Positions 17,597 to 28,647 are shown, counted from the first letter of the stretch. The stretch is DNA of 64,000 nucleotides from JABFSM01 sp963762545 (GCA_963762545.1 CAVXLC010000008.1:186001-250000); one strand, 5' to 3'. Made by a program: numbers and translations. Notes: generated by a model from the letters alone, not told the origin.

Positions 17597-18199
17597 TTAG
17601 GGTACCGGCGCCGCGCCGATCATCGCCTGCAGATTGATTGCGATCTTCCGCACGTAGGTGAGCGTCTCCCGGTGCCGCCATCCCGGCACCCTGGGCGCCA
17701 CCGCCTCGATGCTGGCCCACTTGAGCTGGTCCAGGCTGTCGCGCCGGGCCAGCGCCTGGGCCCGCAGGATGGTGCCCCGTCCCGCGTTGTAGCTCGCGAG
17801 CATGAAGCTCCGGCGGTCGGGATCGGTCTCGTGGTCGTTCCACAGACTCCAGAGCGTCCGGTCGTACTGAATCCCCGCGGCGATGTTCCACTCCGGATCG
17901 TCGATCGATGTGAAATCGGGATTCTGACTCTGGATCTGCCGGAAGGTCGACGGCATGAGCTGCATCAGGCCGCGCGCGCCGGTGTGGTTGTGCGCCTGGG
18001 GGTCCAGCTCGCTCTCCGCCATGGCCTGCGCCTTGAACACCTGCCAGTCGTACCCCACCCCGAAGAACCGCTTGGTGTACTTGCGAAAGCTCTCGTCGAA
18101 CCGCTCGGCATCCCGGTCACCGGTCCCGAAGGCCCGCTGGGCCGCGGCCCGCGCCGGTGCCAGCGACGCCAGGAGCAGCAACAGAAGCCGGTGCCTCAA
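17597..18199 (-). CDS. Exported lytic transglycosylase (SLT domain)
   Basis: A 200-residue protein with a signal peptide (cleavage near ARAAAQ). The SLT goose-lysozyme-like domain has the catalytic glutamate in AMAESELDPQAHN, then TGARGLMQLMPSTF, and the later AGIQYDRTLW and LASYNAGRGTI motifs. It would cleave the MurNAc-GlcNAc bond of peptidoglycan to the anhydro form. The start is an unusual TTG at 18199, which overlaps the stop of the DUF350 gene (TTGA). It is chosen because it begins the signal peptide and no ATG or GTG fits. The overlap implies translational coupling. Confidence 0.85.
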   Translation of the reverse strand: MRHRLLLLLLASLAPARAAAQRAFGTGDRDAERFDESFRKYTKRFFGVGYDWQVFKAQAMAESELDPQAHNHTGARGLMQLMPSTFRQIQSQNPDFTSIDDPEWNIAAGIQYDRTLWSLWNDHETDPDRRSFMLASYNAGRGTILRAQALARRDSLDQLKWASIEAVAPRVPGWRHRETLTYVRKIAINLQAMIGAAPVP

Positions 18200-18399
18200 T
18201 TCAGCGCCCCGGCCACGATCACCGCGATCGACAGGAAAATGGCCGCGATGAAAATGGCGACCGCGATATTGCCCTTCTTGAGCTCCTCGGGGAAATCGAC
18301 CTGCGGGGTGAGCCGGTCGATGACCCGATACGAGACGAACATGAGCACGACACCGAGCACCGCATACAGAAAGTTGAGCCCGATGACCCGAAGTTCCAT
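18196..18399 (-). CDS. DUF350 small membrane protein
   Basis: A 67-residue protein with two membrane helices (about 8-25, FLYAVLGVVLMFVSYRV, and 47-65, AVAIFIAAIFLSIAVIVAG) joined by the loop DFPEELKKGNIA, the signature of DUF350 (YjfL-type). One DUF350 unit is normally two helices, so this is complete. Its function is not established. It starts 15 bases after the paaZ stop and is coupled to the lytic transglycosylase downstream. Confidence 0.85.
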   Translation of the reverse strand: MELRVIGLNFLYAVLGVVLMFVSYRVIDRLTPQVDFPEELKKGNIAVAIFIAAIFLSIAVIVAGALN

Positions 18400-18413
18400 T
18401 GGCGCTCCTCGCG

Positions 18414-20455
<2,042 letters not shown>

Positions 20456-20459
<4 letters not shown>

Positions 20460-21082
20460 TGCGCACTCCCGGATGAATCGTTGGGATGCCGCGTGGTGCC
20501 CCAGCTCCGGTAGGTCTGCTCCAGCTCCGGCCGGCCGGCCGGCCGCTCACGCAGCGGCTCGCAGGGCCGGAGCGAGCCGCGGAGCTGGGCCGGCAGCCCC
20601 TGGTACAGCCGGGTCCCCTCCGTCTTCCACGCCAGCATTTCGTCGCTCACTGCCTTGACCATGCGGGCCGGATTGCCCACCGCGATCATCCGGTCGCTGA
20701 TCTGCATCCCCTCCGGCACGAAACTCAGCGCGCCGACGATCGCGCCGGCCCCGACCACCGCATTGTCCATGATCACCGCATTCATGCCGATCAACGCGTT
20801 TGCGCCGATCCGGGCTCCGTGAATGATGGCGCCGTGCCCCACGTGGGCCGCCTCCTCCAGGACCACGGTGATGCCGGGGAACATGTGGATGGTGCAGTTC
20901 TCCTGGACGTTGCAGCCGTCATGGATCTCGATCTCGCCCCAGTCGCCCCGCAGCGCGGCGCCCGGCCCGATGTACACGTCGCGGCCGATGATCACCCGCC
21001 CGGTGACCACCGCGTTGGGATGGATGAAGGCGGATTCGTGGATGACGGGGCGTACGCCCCCGAACTCGAAGACTCCCGGCAT
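20456..21082 (-). CDS. paaY: PaaY: gamma-carbonic-anhydrase-like hexapeptide thioesterase
   Basis: A 208-residue left-handed beta-helix protein with hexapeptide repeats (VVTGRVIIGRDVYIGPGAAL) and the metal-binding histidines in CTIHMF, HVGHGAIIH. PaaY is a thioesterase that removes dead-end CoA thioesters formed during PAA catabolism. The C-terminus is longer and more charged than the core needs and contains a run of GGCC repeats at the DNA level (about 20528-20545). Coupled to paaZ by a four-base overlap. Confidence 0.9.
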
Positions 21083-21137
21083 GCCGAATAATAGCGCGGG
21101 GAGGAACCCCCCGGGGCGAATTGGCGGGGGAGAGAGC

Positions 21138-22340
21138 CTACAGTGGAACGAAGGTGCCGTCGTCGACGCGGCCGTTCTTCACCCGGTACACCACCACACC
21201 GGACGCGAACCGGAGCCCCGACCCTTCGCTGGGCCCCACCACCGCGCCGGTCTGGAAGAAGCGGATCGGCGTGCCCGCGTAGCGGAGCTGCTCCCGCACG
21301 TGCATGTGCCCGCCCAGCGCCAGGTCGTAGGGATGTCCCGCGATCCGGGCGATGACCTCCCCCGCGTTCGACACCGCGTGCCGGAAGCTGGTCTGGCCCC
21401 GCACGGTAATGGCCGTCGGGGCGGGGGGCGTGTCCATGTAGCCGTTCACCGTCTCGATCGAAGTGAAGAAGGGAATGTGGTTGAAGGTCACCACCGGCAC
21501 GCCGGCCGGCACCCTGGCGAGATCCCGGGAGAGCCACTCGACCTGGGTGCTGTCCACGTGGCCGTAGTACCACTGATCGTCGATATCCACCGAGTTGAGC
21601 CCGACGAAGTGCACCCCGCCGAAGGTGAACGAGTAGTAGTCCGGCCCGAAATAGTGACGGTACATGCCCCGTCCGTAGAGCGGATGCCGCGGCGACACCA
21701 GGGAGAGGGCCCGCTCGATGCCGAAGTTCTCGTGGTTGCCCGGCACGGTCCACACCGGCGCGGAGAACTGGTCGCGCTCGCTCCGGAACAGCTCGTAGTA
21801 CCCCGTGGCCTCGCTCTCCCCGACCCGAAGGGCATCCTTGACCAGGTCTCCGGTGATCAGCACGAACGCCGGCTTGACCGAATCCACGATCGCCCGGAGC
21901 CGCTGGGTCCGGGCCTGGCTCGCCGGGCTGATGTGGGTGTCGGACGCGTGAATGAAGACGAACTCGGCCGGCGCAGGCGCCGGGGCCAGAGGAAACTCGA
22001 AGCCGCGCCGGGCGGAGGCCGAGTCCGCGGTACGCCAGAAGGATCCCACCGCGCGATAGCCGTCCGGTACGCTGACGAACAGCAGGCCCGGCCCGGTGGA
22101 GCCTGAAATCCGGAAGGAGCCGTCCGTTCCCGTCACCACCACCGCGTTCTGGTCGGACACGGAAACGCCGGCCAGCCCCGGTTCTCCGGCATCACGGACC
22201 CCATTGGCATTGCGGTCCACGAACACGGTGCCGTTGAGGTCACCCTGGGCCGGGACCTGCGGCCGCGACGCCCCGGTCAGGGACGCGAGCGGCAGAACCA
22301 GCCACAACGATCGCAGCGCGATGGGGCGGGACGGTATCAC
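21138..22340 (-). CDS. Exported calcineurin-like phosphoesterase with N-terminal SdrD-B-like domain
   Basis: A 400-residue protein. A signal peptide is followed by an SdrD-type B-like domain (GTVFVDRNANGVRDAGEPGL at about 37-56), then a metallophosphatase domain: HASDTHI (about 130), GDLV, GNHEN, FNHIPF and GGHMH, giving the full set of dimetal ligands. It hydrolyses a phospho(di)ester outside the cytoplasm; the substrate is unknown. GTG 22340 is chosen because it begins the signal peptide and has GGAG seven bases upstream. It lies 55 bases upstream of paaY, so it could share the transcript, but has no known PAA role. Confidence 0.88.
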   Translation of the reverse strand: MIPSRPIALRSLWLVLPLASLTGASRPQVPAQGDLNGTVFVDRNANGVRDAGEPGLAGVSVSDQNAVVVTGTDGSFRISGSTGPGLLFVSVPDGYRAVGSFWRTADSASARRGFEFPLAPAPAPAEFVFIHASDTHISPASQARTQRLRAIVDSVKPAFVLITGDLVKDALRVGESEATGYYELFRSERDQFSAPVWTVPGNHENFGIERALSLVSPRHPLYGRGMYRHYFGPDYYSFTFGGVHFVGLNSVDIDDQWYYGHVDSTQVEWLSRDLARVPAGVPVVTFNHIPFFTSIETVNGYMDTPPAPTAITVRGQTSFRHAVSNAGEVIARIAGHPYDLALGGHMHVREQLRYAGTPIRFFQTGAVVGPSEGSGLRFASGVVVYRVKNGRVDDGTFVPL

Positions 22341-22464
22341 GGAATTCTCCAGGCCGGACGTAGGCGAGGTCGGGGCCCGGAATCATAGCATGCGGCCCGG
22401 CACTCTGGGCCGCAAGCGCCGCCGGCGCCCCCAGGGCAAGCAGGCCTGCCAGGTACCAGCGCAC
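22240..22464 (-). CDS. Short overlapping ORF with its own signal peptide; possible gene remnant
   Basis: A 74-residue ORF starting GTG 22464 behind a strong GAGGTGAT site. It begins with a good signal peptide (MRWYLAGLLALGAPAALAAQ) followed by SAGPHAMIPGPDLAYVRPGEF, then runs on through the phosphoesterase start in another frame and degenerates into low-complexity sequence. The first 40 residues look like a real secreted protein start; the rest looks like shadow sequence. It may be the surviving 5' end of a gene truncated when the phosphoesterase arrived, or an upstream leader peptide. Confidence 0.35.
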   Translation of the reverse strand: MRWYLAGLLALGAPAALAAQSAGPHAMIPGPDLAYVRPGEFRDTVPPHRAAIVVAGSAARVPDRGVAAAGPGPG

Positions 22465-22529
22465 GACATCACCTCAGGGAGGTCTCTATCCTATAGAGCT
22501 TCCAGAGACTCCGAAAGGGGAGCAACCGG

Positions 22530-22802
22530 TCAGGCGGTACCGAACCGCCGGGCCGCCCGGGCCCGGGCCTTGGCGGCCTCGAGGTCCCGGTCCCGGGGCG
22601 CCGCGTTGGTCACCAGCGAGTGGAGCAGGGTGCGGGCCACTTCGGCGGTCTGAGTCACCGCCAGGTCGAAGGCGGCCTCGTTGGGTTTCGAGGGTCGGGT
22701 GAATCCGCTGAGCTTGCGGACGAACTGGAGCGAGGCCGCCCGGATCTCCTCGTCGGTCACCGGCGGATCGAAGTTGAACAGCGTCTTGATGTTCCGGCAC
22801 AT
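22530..22802 (-). CDS. DUF2277 family protein
   Basis: A 90-residue cytoplasmic protein beginning MCRNIKTLFNFDPPVTDEEI, the hallmark N-terminus of DUF2277, with helical FVRKLSGFTRPSKPNEAAFD later. Length is typical for the family. Function unknown. It lies 46 bases after paaJ on the same strand, so it probably belongs to the paaJ transcript. Confidence 0.85.
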   Translation of the reverse strand: MCRNIKTLFNFDPPVTDEEIRAASLQFVRKLSGFTRPSKPNEAAFDLAVTQTAEVARTLLHSLVTNAAPRDRDLEAAKARARAARRFGTA

Positions 22803-22848
22803 GTGCGTCGCCCCCCGAGAGCGCGGGTTAGGGTCCCGTCCGCCCCTG

Positions 22849-24066
22849 CTAGACTCGCTCGATCACCGTCGCCATACCCTGCCCCACCCCGATGCACATG
22901 GTGCACAGGGCGTACCGCCCGCCGGTGGCCTCGAGCTCCCGCATCGCGGTCAGCAGGAGCCGGGCCCCGCTCATGCCGAGCGGATGGCCCAGCGCGATGG
23001 CGCCGCCGTTGGGATTCACCCGGGGGTCGTCGTCCCCCAGCTTGAGCTCCCGGGTCACCGCGAGAGCCTGGGCCGCGAACGCCTCGTTGAGCTCGATCAC
23101 GCTCATCTGATCCAGGGTGAGCCCGGCCTTCGTGAGCGCCGCGCGCGAGGCGGGAATCGGTCCGATGCCCATCACCCGCGGCTCCACCCCCGCCACCGCC
23201 GACGCCACGACACGCGCCTTGGGGGTGAGCCCGTGCGCCTTGAGCCCCGCCTCCGAGGCCACCAATAGCGCTACCGCGCCGTCGTTGAGCCCCGCCGCAT
23301 TGCCCGCCGTGACGGTTCCCTTCCCGTCGGTACGGAACGCCGGCTTGAGCCGGGCCAGCCCCTCGAGCGTGGTATCGGGCCGGAGAAATTCGTCCTGGGA
23401 GAACGCCGAGGGCTCCTTGCCCTTCCCCGCGGGCGGCAGCGGCACCGGCACGATCTCCAGGTCGAACCGCCCCCGGGCCCGCGCCGCCGCCGCCCGCTGC
23501 TGGGAGCGCAGCGCAAACCGGTCCTGGTCCTCCCGCGAGACACCGTGGCGCTCCGCCACGTTTTCCGCGGTCTGGCCCATGGAGTCGATCCCGTACTCCT
23601 CCTTCATCCTGGGATTCACGAACCGCCAGCCCAGCGAGGTATCGAACAGCTCCTGGTTCCGGGCAAACGGCTGGCCCGCCTTGCTCAGCGCGTAGGGCGC
23701 CCGGGTCATCTGTTCCACCCCGCCCGCGACGTACAGATTCCCGTCGCCGGTCTCGACCGCCCGGGCGGCGGTGACCACGGCGCTCATCCCGGAGGCGCAG
23801 AGCCGGTTCACCGTTTCGCCCGGCACGGTCACCGGCAACCCGGCCAGGAGGAGCGCCATCCGCCCGACGTTGCGATTGTCCTCCCCCGCCTGATTGGCGC
23901 AGCCGAATACCACGTCGGCGATGCCTTCGGGCTCGAGCGACCGGTGTCGCAACAGGAGACTCCTGATGACGTGCGCGGCGAGATCGTCGGCCCGGACCGG
24001 GGAGAGGGAGCCTCCCAGGCTGCCGATCGGAGTGCGTACGCCATCGATGAGGTATGCGTGGCCCAT
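22849..24066 (-). CDS. paaJ: PaaJ-type thiolase (3-oxoadipyl-CoA / 3-oxo-5,6-dehydrosuberyl-CoA thiolase)
   Basis: A 405-residue thiolase with the acyl-accepting cysteine C90 in NRLCASGMSA, the GHPLGMSGAR histidine (H361) and the second cysteine C391 in CTMCIGVGQG. In the PAA pathway it cleaves the beta-ketoacyl-CoA intermediates to acetyl-CoA and a shortened acyl-CoA. The RTPIG(S)LGGSL start and 405-residue length fit PcaF/PaaJ. It is transcribed away from paaG-paaH-paaI, sharing a 78-base promoter region with them. Confidence 0.9.
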   Translation of the reverse strand: MGHAYLIDGVRTPIGSLGGSLSPVRADDLAAHVIRSLLLRHRSLEPEGIADVVFGCANQAGEDNRNVGRMALLLAGLPVTVPGETVNRLCASGMSAVVTAARAVETGDGNLYVAGGVEQMTRAPYALSKAGQPFARNQELFDTSLGWRFVNPRMKEEYGIDSMGQTAENVAERHGVSREDQDRFALRSQQRAAAARARGRFDLEIVPVPLPPAGKGKEPSAFSQDEFLRPDTTLEGLARLKPAFRTDGKGTVTAGNAAGLNDGAVALLVASEAGLKAHGLTPKARVVASAVAGVEPRVMGIGPIPASRAALTKAGLTLDQMSVIELNEAFAAQALAVTRELKLGDDDPRVNPNGGAIALGHPLGMSGARLLLTAMRELEATGGRYALCTMCIGVGQGMATVIERV

Positions 24067-24144
24067 GGGATCGTCCGGCTTTCGCTTTGGCCTAACTTAC
24101 GGAGCGGTGCTAATTTATATCGCTTTCTCCCGGATCGGCACCGC
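24067..24144. promoter_or_regulatory. Divergent promoter region of the first PAA block (paaJ / paaG)
   Basis: 78 bases between the paaJ start (minus) and the paaG start (plus). It contains TAATTTATAT (24111-24120), by far the most AT-rich stretch nearby. Read on either strand this gives a plausible -10 (TATAAAT for paaJ, TTATAT for paaG). ACTTACGG at 24095-24102 recurs in the other divergent PAA promoter (39803-39810). No clear -35 was found. Confidence 0.5.
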
Positions 24145-24936
24145 ATGAGTGAGGACAGCGTCCTGTTCGAGGCGCGGGACGGGGTGGCCTTCATCACCCT
24201 GAACCGCCCCGGCGTGCTCAACAGCTTCGATTCCGCCATGTCCGCCCGCATGCAGGCGGTGCTGGCCGACGTGGCCGCGGACCGGAGCCTCCGCGCGGTC
24301 TACCTGACCGGCGCCGGCCGGGCCTTCTGCGCCGGCCAGGATCTGGCCGAGGCGGCCCCCAAGGACGGGCCCCGGATGACCGATTTTGCCGGCCACGTGC
24401 GAACGATCTACAACCCGATCGTGCTGGCCATCCGGCAGCTGGAGAAGCCGGTGGTCTGTGGCGTGAACGGAGTGGCGGCCGGCGCCGGCGCCAGCCTGGC
24501 GCTCGCCTGCGATCTCGTCATCGCCGCGGAAGAGGCCTGCTTCATTCAGGCCTTCATCAAGATCGGCCTGGTGCCCGACACCGGCGCGTCGTATTTCCTG
24601 CCCCGCATCGCCGGCATGGCCCAGGCAGCCGCGTTGATGATGCTGGGGGAGCGTCTCCCGGCGCCTCGCGCGCTGGAGCTCGGCATGATTTACAAGACCT
24701 GCACCCTGGATCAGCTCGAGACCGTGGGCACCGGCCTCGCGGCGCAGCTCGCCACCCAGCCCACCTACGCCCTGGCGCTGATCAAGCAGATGCTCAACGC
24801 CTCGCCCCACAACACCCTCGCGCAGCAGCTGGAAATGGAGGCCGCCTACCAGGGCCGCGCCGCCGCCAGCGCCGACTATGAGGAGGGGGTGGCGGCATTC
24901 CTCGAGAAGCGGAAGCCCGCCTTCACGGGACGCTGA
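24145..24936 (+). CDS. paaG: PaaG: 1,2-epoxyphenylacetyl-CoA isomerase
   Basis: A 263-residue crotonase-fold enzyme. It has the oxyanion-hole loops GAGRAFCAGQDL (57-68) and GAGASLALACD (113-123), and the isomerase-type acid in GLVPDTGASY (D145), where hydratases carry glutamate. The GLVPD motif is typical of PaaG, which turns the ring epoxide into oxepin-CoA. First gene of paaG-paaH-paaI-E1-(small exported protein)-E2. The next gene starts one base after its stop. Confidence 0.92.
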   Translation: MSEDSVLFEARDGVAFITLNRPGVLNSFDSAMSARMQAVLADVAADRSLRAVYLTGAGRAFCAGQDLAEAAPKDGPRMTDFAGHVRTIYNPIVLAIRQLEKPVVCGVNGVAAGAGASLALACDLVIAAEEACFIQAFIKIGLVPDTGASYFLPRIAGMAQAAALMMLGERLPAPRALELGMIYKTCTLDQLETVGTGLAAQLATQPTYALALIKQMLNASPHNTLAQQLEMEAAYQGRAAASADYEEGVAAFLEKRKPAFTGR

Positions 24937-24937
24937 C

Positions 24938-26128
24938 GTGCCCGCACTCACCCGGGAGGCCACGATCGGCGTGCTCGGCGCCGGCGCGATGGGAAGCGGC
25001 ATCGCGCAGGTGGCGGCCGCGGCCGGCCATCGGGTCATGGTCACCGACGCCCGGGCCGAGACGCTGGAAGCCGCGGCGGATCGGCTGGCCAGGACGCTGG
25101 CCCGCGCGGTCGAGAAGGGTCGCATGGAGGCCGCCGCATCCGCCGAGCTCCAGGAACGGATCACCTGGGCACCCGGGGCCGCGGGGGAGCTGTCCCTGTT
25201 CCGCCACTGCGACCTGGTGATCGAGGCCATCGCCGAAGACCTGCGCGCCAAGCAGGCCGCCTTCAGCGGCCTGGAAGCGGTGGTGGGAGATGCCTGCATC
25301 CTGGCCACCAATACTTCGTCCCTCTCGGTCACCGCCATTGCCGGCGCATGCCGGCTGCCCGAGCGGGTCGTGGGGCTCCACTTCTTCAACCCGGCGCCCC
25401 TGCTCCCCCTCGTCGAGGTGGTGCCCGGACTCACCACCGCGCCCGGAACCGCCGCCGTGGCCAAGGGCACCATGGGCCTCTGGGGCAAGACCGCGGTCTC
25501 GGCCGCCGACACTCCGGGCTTCATCGTGAACCGGATCGCCCGCCCCTTCTATGGAGAGGCGCTGCGCATCTTCGAGGAGGGCATCGCCGACAAGCCCACC
25601 ATCGACTGGGCCATGAAGGACCTGGGCGGGTTCCGCATGGGGCCGTTCGAGCTGATGGACCTGATCGGCAACGACGTCAACCTGGCCGTGACCAACTCGA
25701 TCTTCGCGGCCTTCCACTACGATCCGCGCTACAAGCCGTCGGTCACCCAGCAGCGCCTGGTGGAGGCCAACCGGCTGGGCTGGAAGACCGGCCACGGCCA
25801 CTATGAATACCGGGACGAAGCGGTCATGCCGCCCCCGGTGCGTGACCCGGTCCTGGGCCGGCTGGTGGTGGACCGCATCCTCGCGATGCTGATCAACGAG
25901 GCGGCCGACGCGCTGTTCTGGAACGTGGCCGCCGCGGACGACATCGAGCTCGCGATGACCAAGGGTGTGAACTACCCGAAGGGTCTGCTGCACTGGGCCG
26001 ACGAGCTCGGCGGGGCCGCCGTGCTGGCCCGGCTGACCGCGCTCCAGGAGGAATACGGCGAGGACCGCTATCGCCCGAGCCCCCTGCTCCGCCGCATGGC
26101 CCGCGAGGGAAGGCGATTCTACCTGTGA
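24938..26128 (+). CDS. paaH: PaaH: 3-hydroxyadipyl-CoA dehydrogenase
   Basis: A 396-residue 3-hydroxyacyl-CoA dehydrogenase. The NAD-binding loop is GVLGAGAMGSGIAQ (residues about 11-24); the catalytic histidine and glutamate are in GLHFFNPAP and LVEVVPG; DTPGFIVNRIARPFYGEAL begins the C-terminal dimerisation domain. It oxidises the 3-hydroxyacyl-CoA of the PAA pathway. The GTG at 24938 lies one base after the paaG stop and is chosen because it gives the family N-terminus; longer starts would enter paaG. The stop overlaps paaI by four bases (GTGA). Confidence 0.92.
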   Translation: MPALTREATIGVLGAGAMGSGIAQVAAAAGHRVMVTDARAETLEAAADRLARTLARAVEKGRMEAAASAELQERITWAPGAAGELSLFRHCDLVIEAIAEDLRAKQAAFSGLEAVVGDACILATNTSSLSVTAIAGACRLPERVVGLHFFNPAPLLPLVEVVPGLTTAPGTAAVAKGTMGLWGKTAVSAADTPGFIVNRIARPFYGEALRIFEEGIADKPTIDWAMKDLGGFRMGPFELMDLIGNDVNLAVTNSIFAAFHYDPRYKPSVTQQRLVEANRLGWKTGHGHYEYRDEAVMPPPVRDPVLGRLVVDRILAMLINEAADALFWNVAAADDIELAMTKGVNYPKGLLHWADELGGAAVLARLTALQEEYGEDRYRPSPLLRRMAREGRRFYL

Positions 26129-26547
26129 CCGACGTACAGCGGCGGGCCGAGCGGATCGTCTCCGGCATGCTGGCCAAGGACGAGTTCAGCCGGTGGCTGG
26201 GGCTCGAGGTGAGCGAGCTCGCCCCGGCGCGGTGCGTCTGCCGCATGGTGGTGCGGGACGAGATGGTCAACGGGTTCGGGGTGGCCCACGGGGGGATCGT
26301 CTTTTCCCTGGCCGACAGCGCCTTCGCCTTCGCCTGCAATACCCAGGGCCGCATCGCCATGAGCATCGAGAACGCCATCACCTACCCGCGGCCGGTCCAC
26401 GCGGGAGACCGGCTCACCGCCGTGGCCTCCGAGGAGAGCGCCTCGCGGCGGCTCGGGTTCTACCGGGTGGACGTCACCAACCAGCGCCAGGAAACGGTGG
26501 CCCTGTTCCGGGGTACCGTCTACAAGACTTCCCAGGAGCACCCGTAA
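26125..26547 (+). CDS. paaI: PaaI: hotdog-fold acyl-CoA thioesterase
   Basis: A 140-residue hotdog thioesterase. The central helix reads NGFGVAHGGIVFSLADSAFA, with the catalytic aspartate in LADSAF as in E. coli PaaI. It hydrolyses stalled ring-hydroxylated phenylacetyl-CoA esters and so frees CoA. It begins with GTG inside the paaH stop. Its stop (TAA) is followed directly, with no spacer, by the GTG of the fused E1 gene, which suggests strong translational coupling. Confidence 0.9.
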   Translation: MTDVQRRAERIVSGMLAKDEFSRWLGLEVSELAPARCVCRMVVRDEMVNGFGVAHGGIVFSLADSAFAFACNTQGRIAMSIENAITYPRPVHAGDRLTAVASEESASRRLGFYRVDVTNQRQETVALFRGTVYKTSQEHP

Positions 26548-28647
26548 GTGACCGCCACCGAGTCCTTGCACGCCGCCAAAGCCGGCGAGGCCGTTTCCTG
26601 GGAGCGCGTGCTCTACCACACGCTGATCTCCCGGTTCCTCGACGATACCGAAGAGCAGCGGCTGGTGCCCGAGAAGAAGGTCCTCTACCAGTTCTCGGCC
26701 CGCGGCCACGACGTGGCCCAGCTCATCCTGGGCCAGCACCTGACCCACCCCCACGACGGCGTGGGGGCCTACTATCGCTCCCGGCCCCTGCTGCTCTCGC
26801 TGGGCCTGTCGGTGGCGGACGCCTTCGCGGGGCCGATGGCCCGGTCGGGAGGCTTCAGCGACGGACGCGACATCGGCGTGGTCTGCAACCTCCCCAGCGA
26901 GGCCGGCCCGGTGGTGCTCCCGATGTCGGGCGACGTCGGCTCCCAGTACACCCCGACCGCCGGCTGGGCCCAGGCCATCACCTATCACCGCGACGTGCTC
27001 GAGGATCCGGCCTACCGCGGCGCCATCGGTTGCGTGTTAGGAGGGGAAGCCTCCGTGGCGACCAACGGCTTCTGGTCGGCGCTCACCATGGCCACCACGC
27101 TGGGCCTGCCGATGGTGTTCTACATCGAGGACAACGGCTACGGCATCTCGGTGCCGGGCCGGTTCCAGACTCCCGGCGGCGACATCGCCGCGAACCTCGG
27201 GTCGTTCCGGAATCTCCTGGTCAAGGCCGGCGACGGGACCGATCCCGCCGAGGCGGTCCGGCTGATCGGCGAGGCGGTGGGTCACGCGCGCCTCGGCAAC
27301 GGCCCCGCGCTGGTGCGGCTCACCCTGCCGAGACTGTCGGGACACTCGGGCCAGGACACCCAGGCCTACAAGGATCCCGGACTGGTGGAGCGGGAGCGTA
27401 CCGCGGATCCCTTGCCGCGGCTGTACCAGTTTCTCCGGGCCGGCCGCCTCACCGCCCCGCAGATCGCCGACGTGGAAGCGCGGGCGCGGCGGGACGCCGA
27501 GGCGGGACTGGCCGAGGCGCTGGCGCGGCCCGAGCCGGCCACCTTCGGGGTGACCCGCTTCCGCACCTCCGAGGTGGATGCCGCGGGGAATCCGGTGCTC
27601 CAGCGCCGCGGAGGACTGGCACCGTCGGGGCACCGCTTTCCCGCCTCCAGCGACACCCCGGCGCCCGAGGGGGCCCGCATCAACCTGCTCACCGCCGTCC
27701 GCCGCACCCTCGAGGCCGAGCTGCGCAGCAATCCCAGGCTGCTGATCTTCGGCGAGGACGTCGGGCCCAAGGGCGGCGTGCATGCCGCCACCCTCGGGCT
27801 CCAGGACGCCTTCGGCGACAAGCGGGTGTTCGACACCTCGCTGTCGGAGGAAGGCATCATCGGGCGCGCGGTGGGCATGGCGATCGCCGGCCTGATGCCG
27901 GTCCCCGAGATCCAGTTCCGCAAGTACGCCGACCCCGCCACCGAGCAGCTCAATAACTGCGGCACCATGCGCTGGCGCACCAACAACCGCTTCGCCGCCC
28001 CGATCGTGGTGCGGATGCCGGGCGGCTACGCCCCCAAGTGCGGCGACCCCTGGCACAGCGTCAACGGAGAGGTGACCTGGGCCCACGCCGTGGGTTGGCG
28101 GGTGGCGATTCCCTCCAACGCCGAAGACGCGGTGGGCCTGCTCCGCAGCGCCATGCGCGGCAACGACCCGGTCATCTTCTTCGAGCACCGGGCCCTGCTC
28201 GACGGCACCTGGGCCCGGCGGCCCTACCCGGGTGACGAATTCGTGGTGCCGTTCGGCCGGGCGCGGACCATCGTGGAAGGTGACAAGCTCACCGTGGTGA
28301 CCTGGGGCGCGATGGTGGAGCGGTGCGAGGCGGCCGCGAAGGAGTGCGGCTACGCGGTCGAAGTGCTGGACCTGCGCACCATCGCCCCCTGGGATCGCGA
28401 GGCGGTGCTCGCGTCGGTCCGGAAGACCCGGCGCTGCCTGATCGTGCACGAGGACACCCTCACCGCCGGGTTCGGCGCGGAGGTGAGCGCCGTGGTGGCG
28501 GAACAGGCGTTCCTCAGCCTGGACGCGCCGATCCAGCGCATGGCCATCCCCGACGTGCCGACCCCGTACAACGTGGCGCTGATGAACGCGATCCTGCCGC
28601 AGGTGCCGGACATCGCGGCGCGGATGACCGAGCTGATCGAGTTCTGA
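26548..28647 (+). CDS. Fused E1 alpha-beta subunit of a 2-oxoacid dehydrogenase complex
   Basis: A 699-residue fusion. The N-terminal half (about 15-330) is the thiamin-diphosphate-binding alpha part: GGEASVATNGFWSALTMA stands where most E1s have GDG(A/G)T, and VFYIEDNGYGIS is the expected NN-type motif. The C-terminal half (about 375-699) is the transketolase beta part: LLIFGEDVGPKGGVH, SLSEEGIIGRAVGMAIAG and VTWGAMVERCEAAA. It is closest in type to branched-chain or aryl 2-oxoacid dehydrogenases. It decarboxylates a 2-oxoacid and passes the acyl group to E2. It follows paaI with no gap. E3 is not in the window. The position suggests phenylpyruvate as substrate (inference). Confidence 0.85.
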   Translation: MTATESLHAAKAGEAVSWERVLYHTLISRFLDDTEEQRLVPEKKVLYQFSARGHDVAQLILGQHLTHPHDGVGAYYRSRPLLLSLGLSVADAFAGPMARSGGFSDGRDIGVVCNLPSEAGPVVLPMSGDVGSQYTPTAGWAQAITYHRDVLEDPAYRGAIGCVLGGEASVATNGFWSALTMATTLGLPMVFYIEDNGYGISVPGRFQTPGGDIAANLGSFRNLLVKAGDGTDPAEAVRLIGEAVGHARLGNGPALVRLTLPRLSGHSGQDTQAYKDPGLVERERTADPLPRLYQFLRAGRLTAPQIADVEARARRDAEAGLAEALARPEPATFGVTRFRTSEVDAAGNPVLQRRGGLAPSGHRFPASSDTPAPEGARINLLTAVRRTLEAELRSNPRLLIFGEDVGPKGGVHAATLGLQDAFGDKRVFDTSLSEEGIIGRAVGMAIAGLMPVPEIQFRKYADPATEQLNNCGTMRWRTNNRFAAPIVVRMPGGYAPKCGDPWHSVNGEVTWAHAVGWRVAIPSNAEDAVGLLRSAMRGNDPVIFFEHRALLDGTWARRPYPGDEFVVPFGRARTIVEGDKLTVVTWGAMVERCEAAAKECGYAVEVLDLRTIAPWDREAVLASVRKTRRCLIVHEDTLTAGFGAEVSAVVAEQAFLSLDAPIQRMAIPDVPTPYNVALMNAILPQVPDIAARMTELIEF

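Noticed and set aside
20528..20545. GGCC tetranucleotide run in the 3' part of paaY.
   Set aside because: Lies in coding sequence and is explained by codon use in a Pro/Gly/Arg-rich tail; too short for a clear switch.
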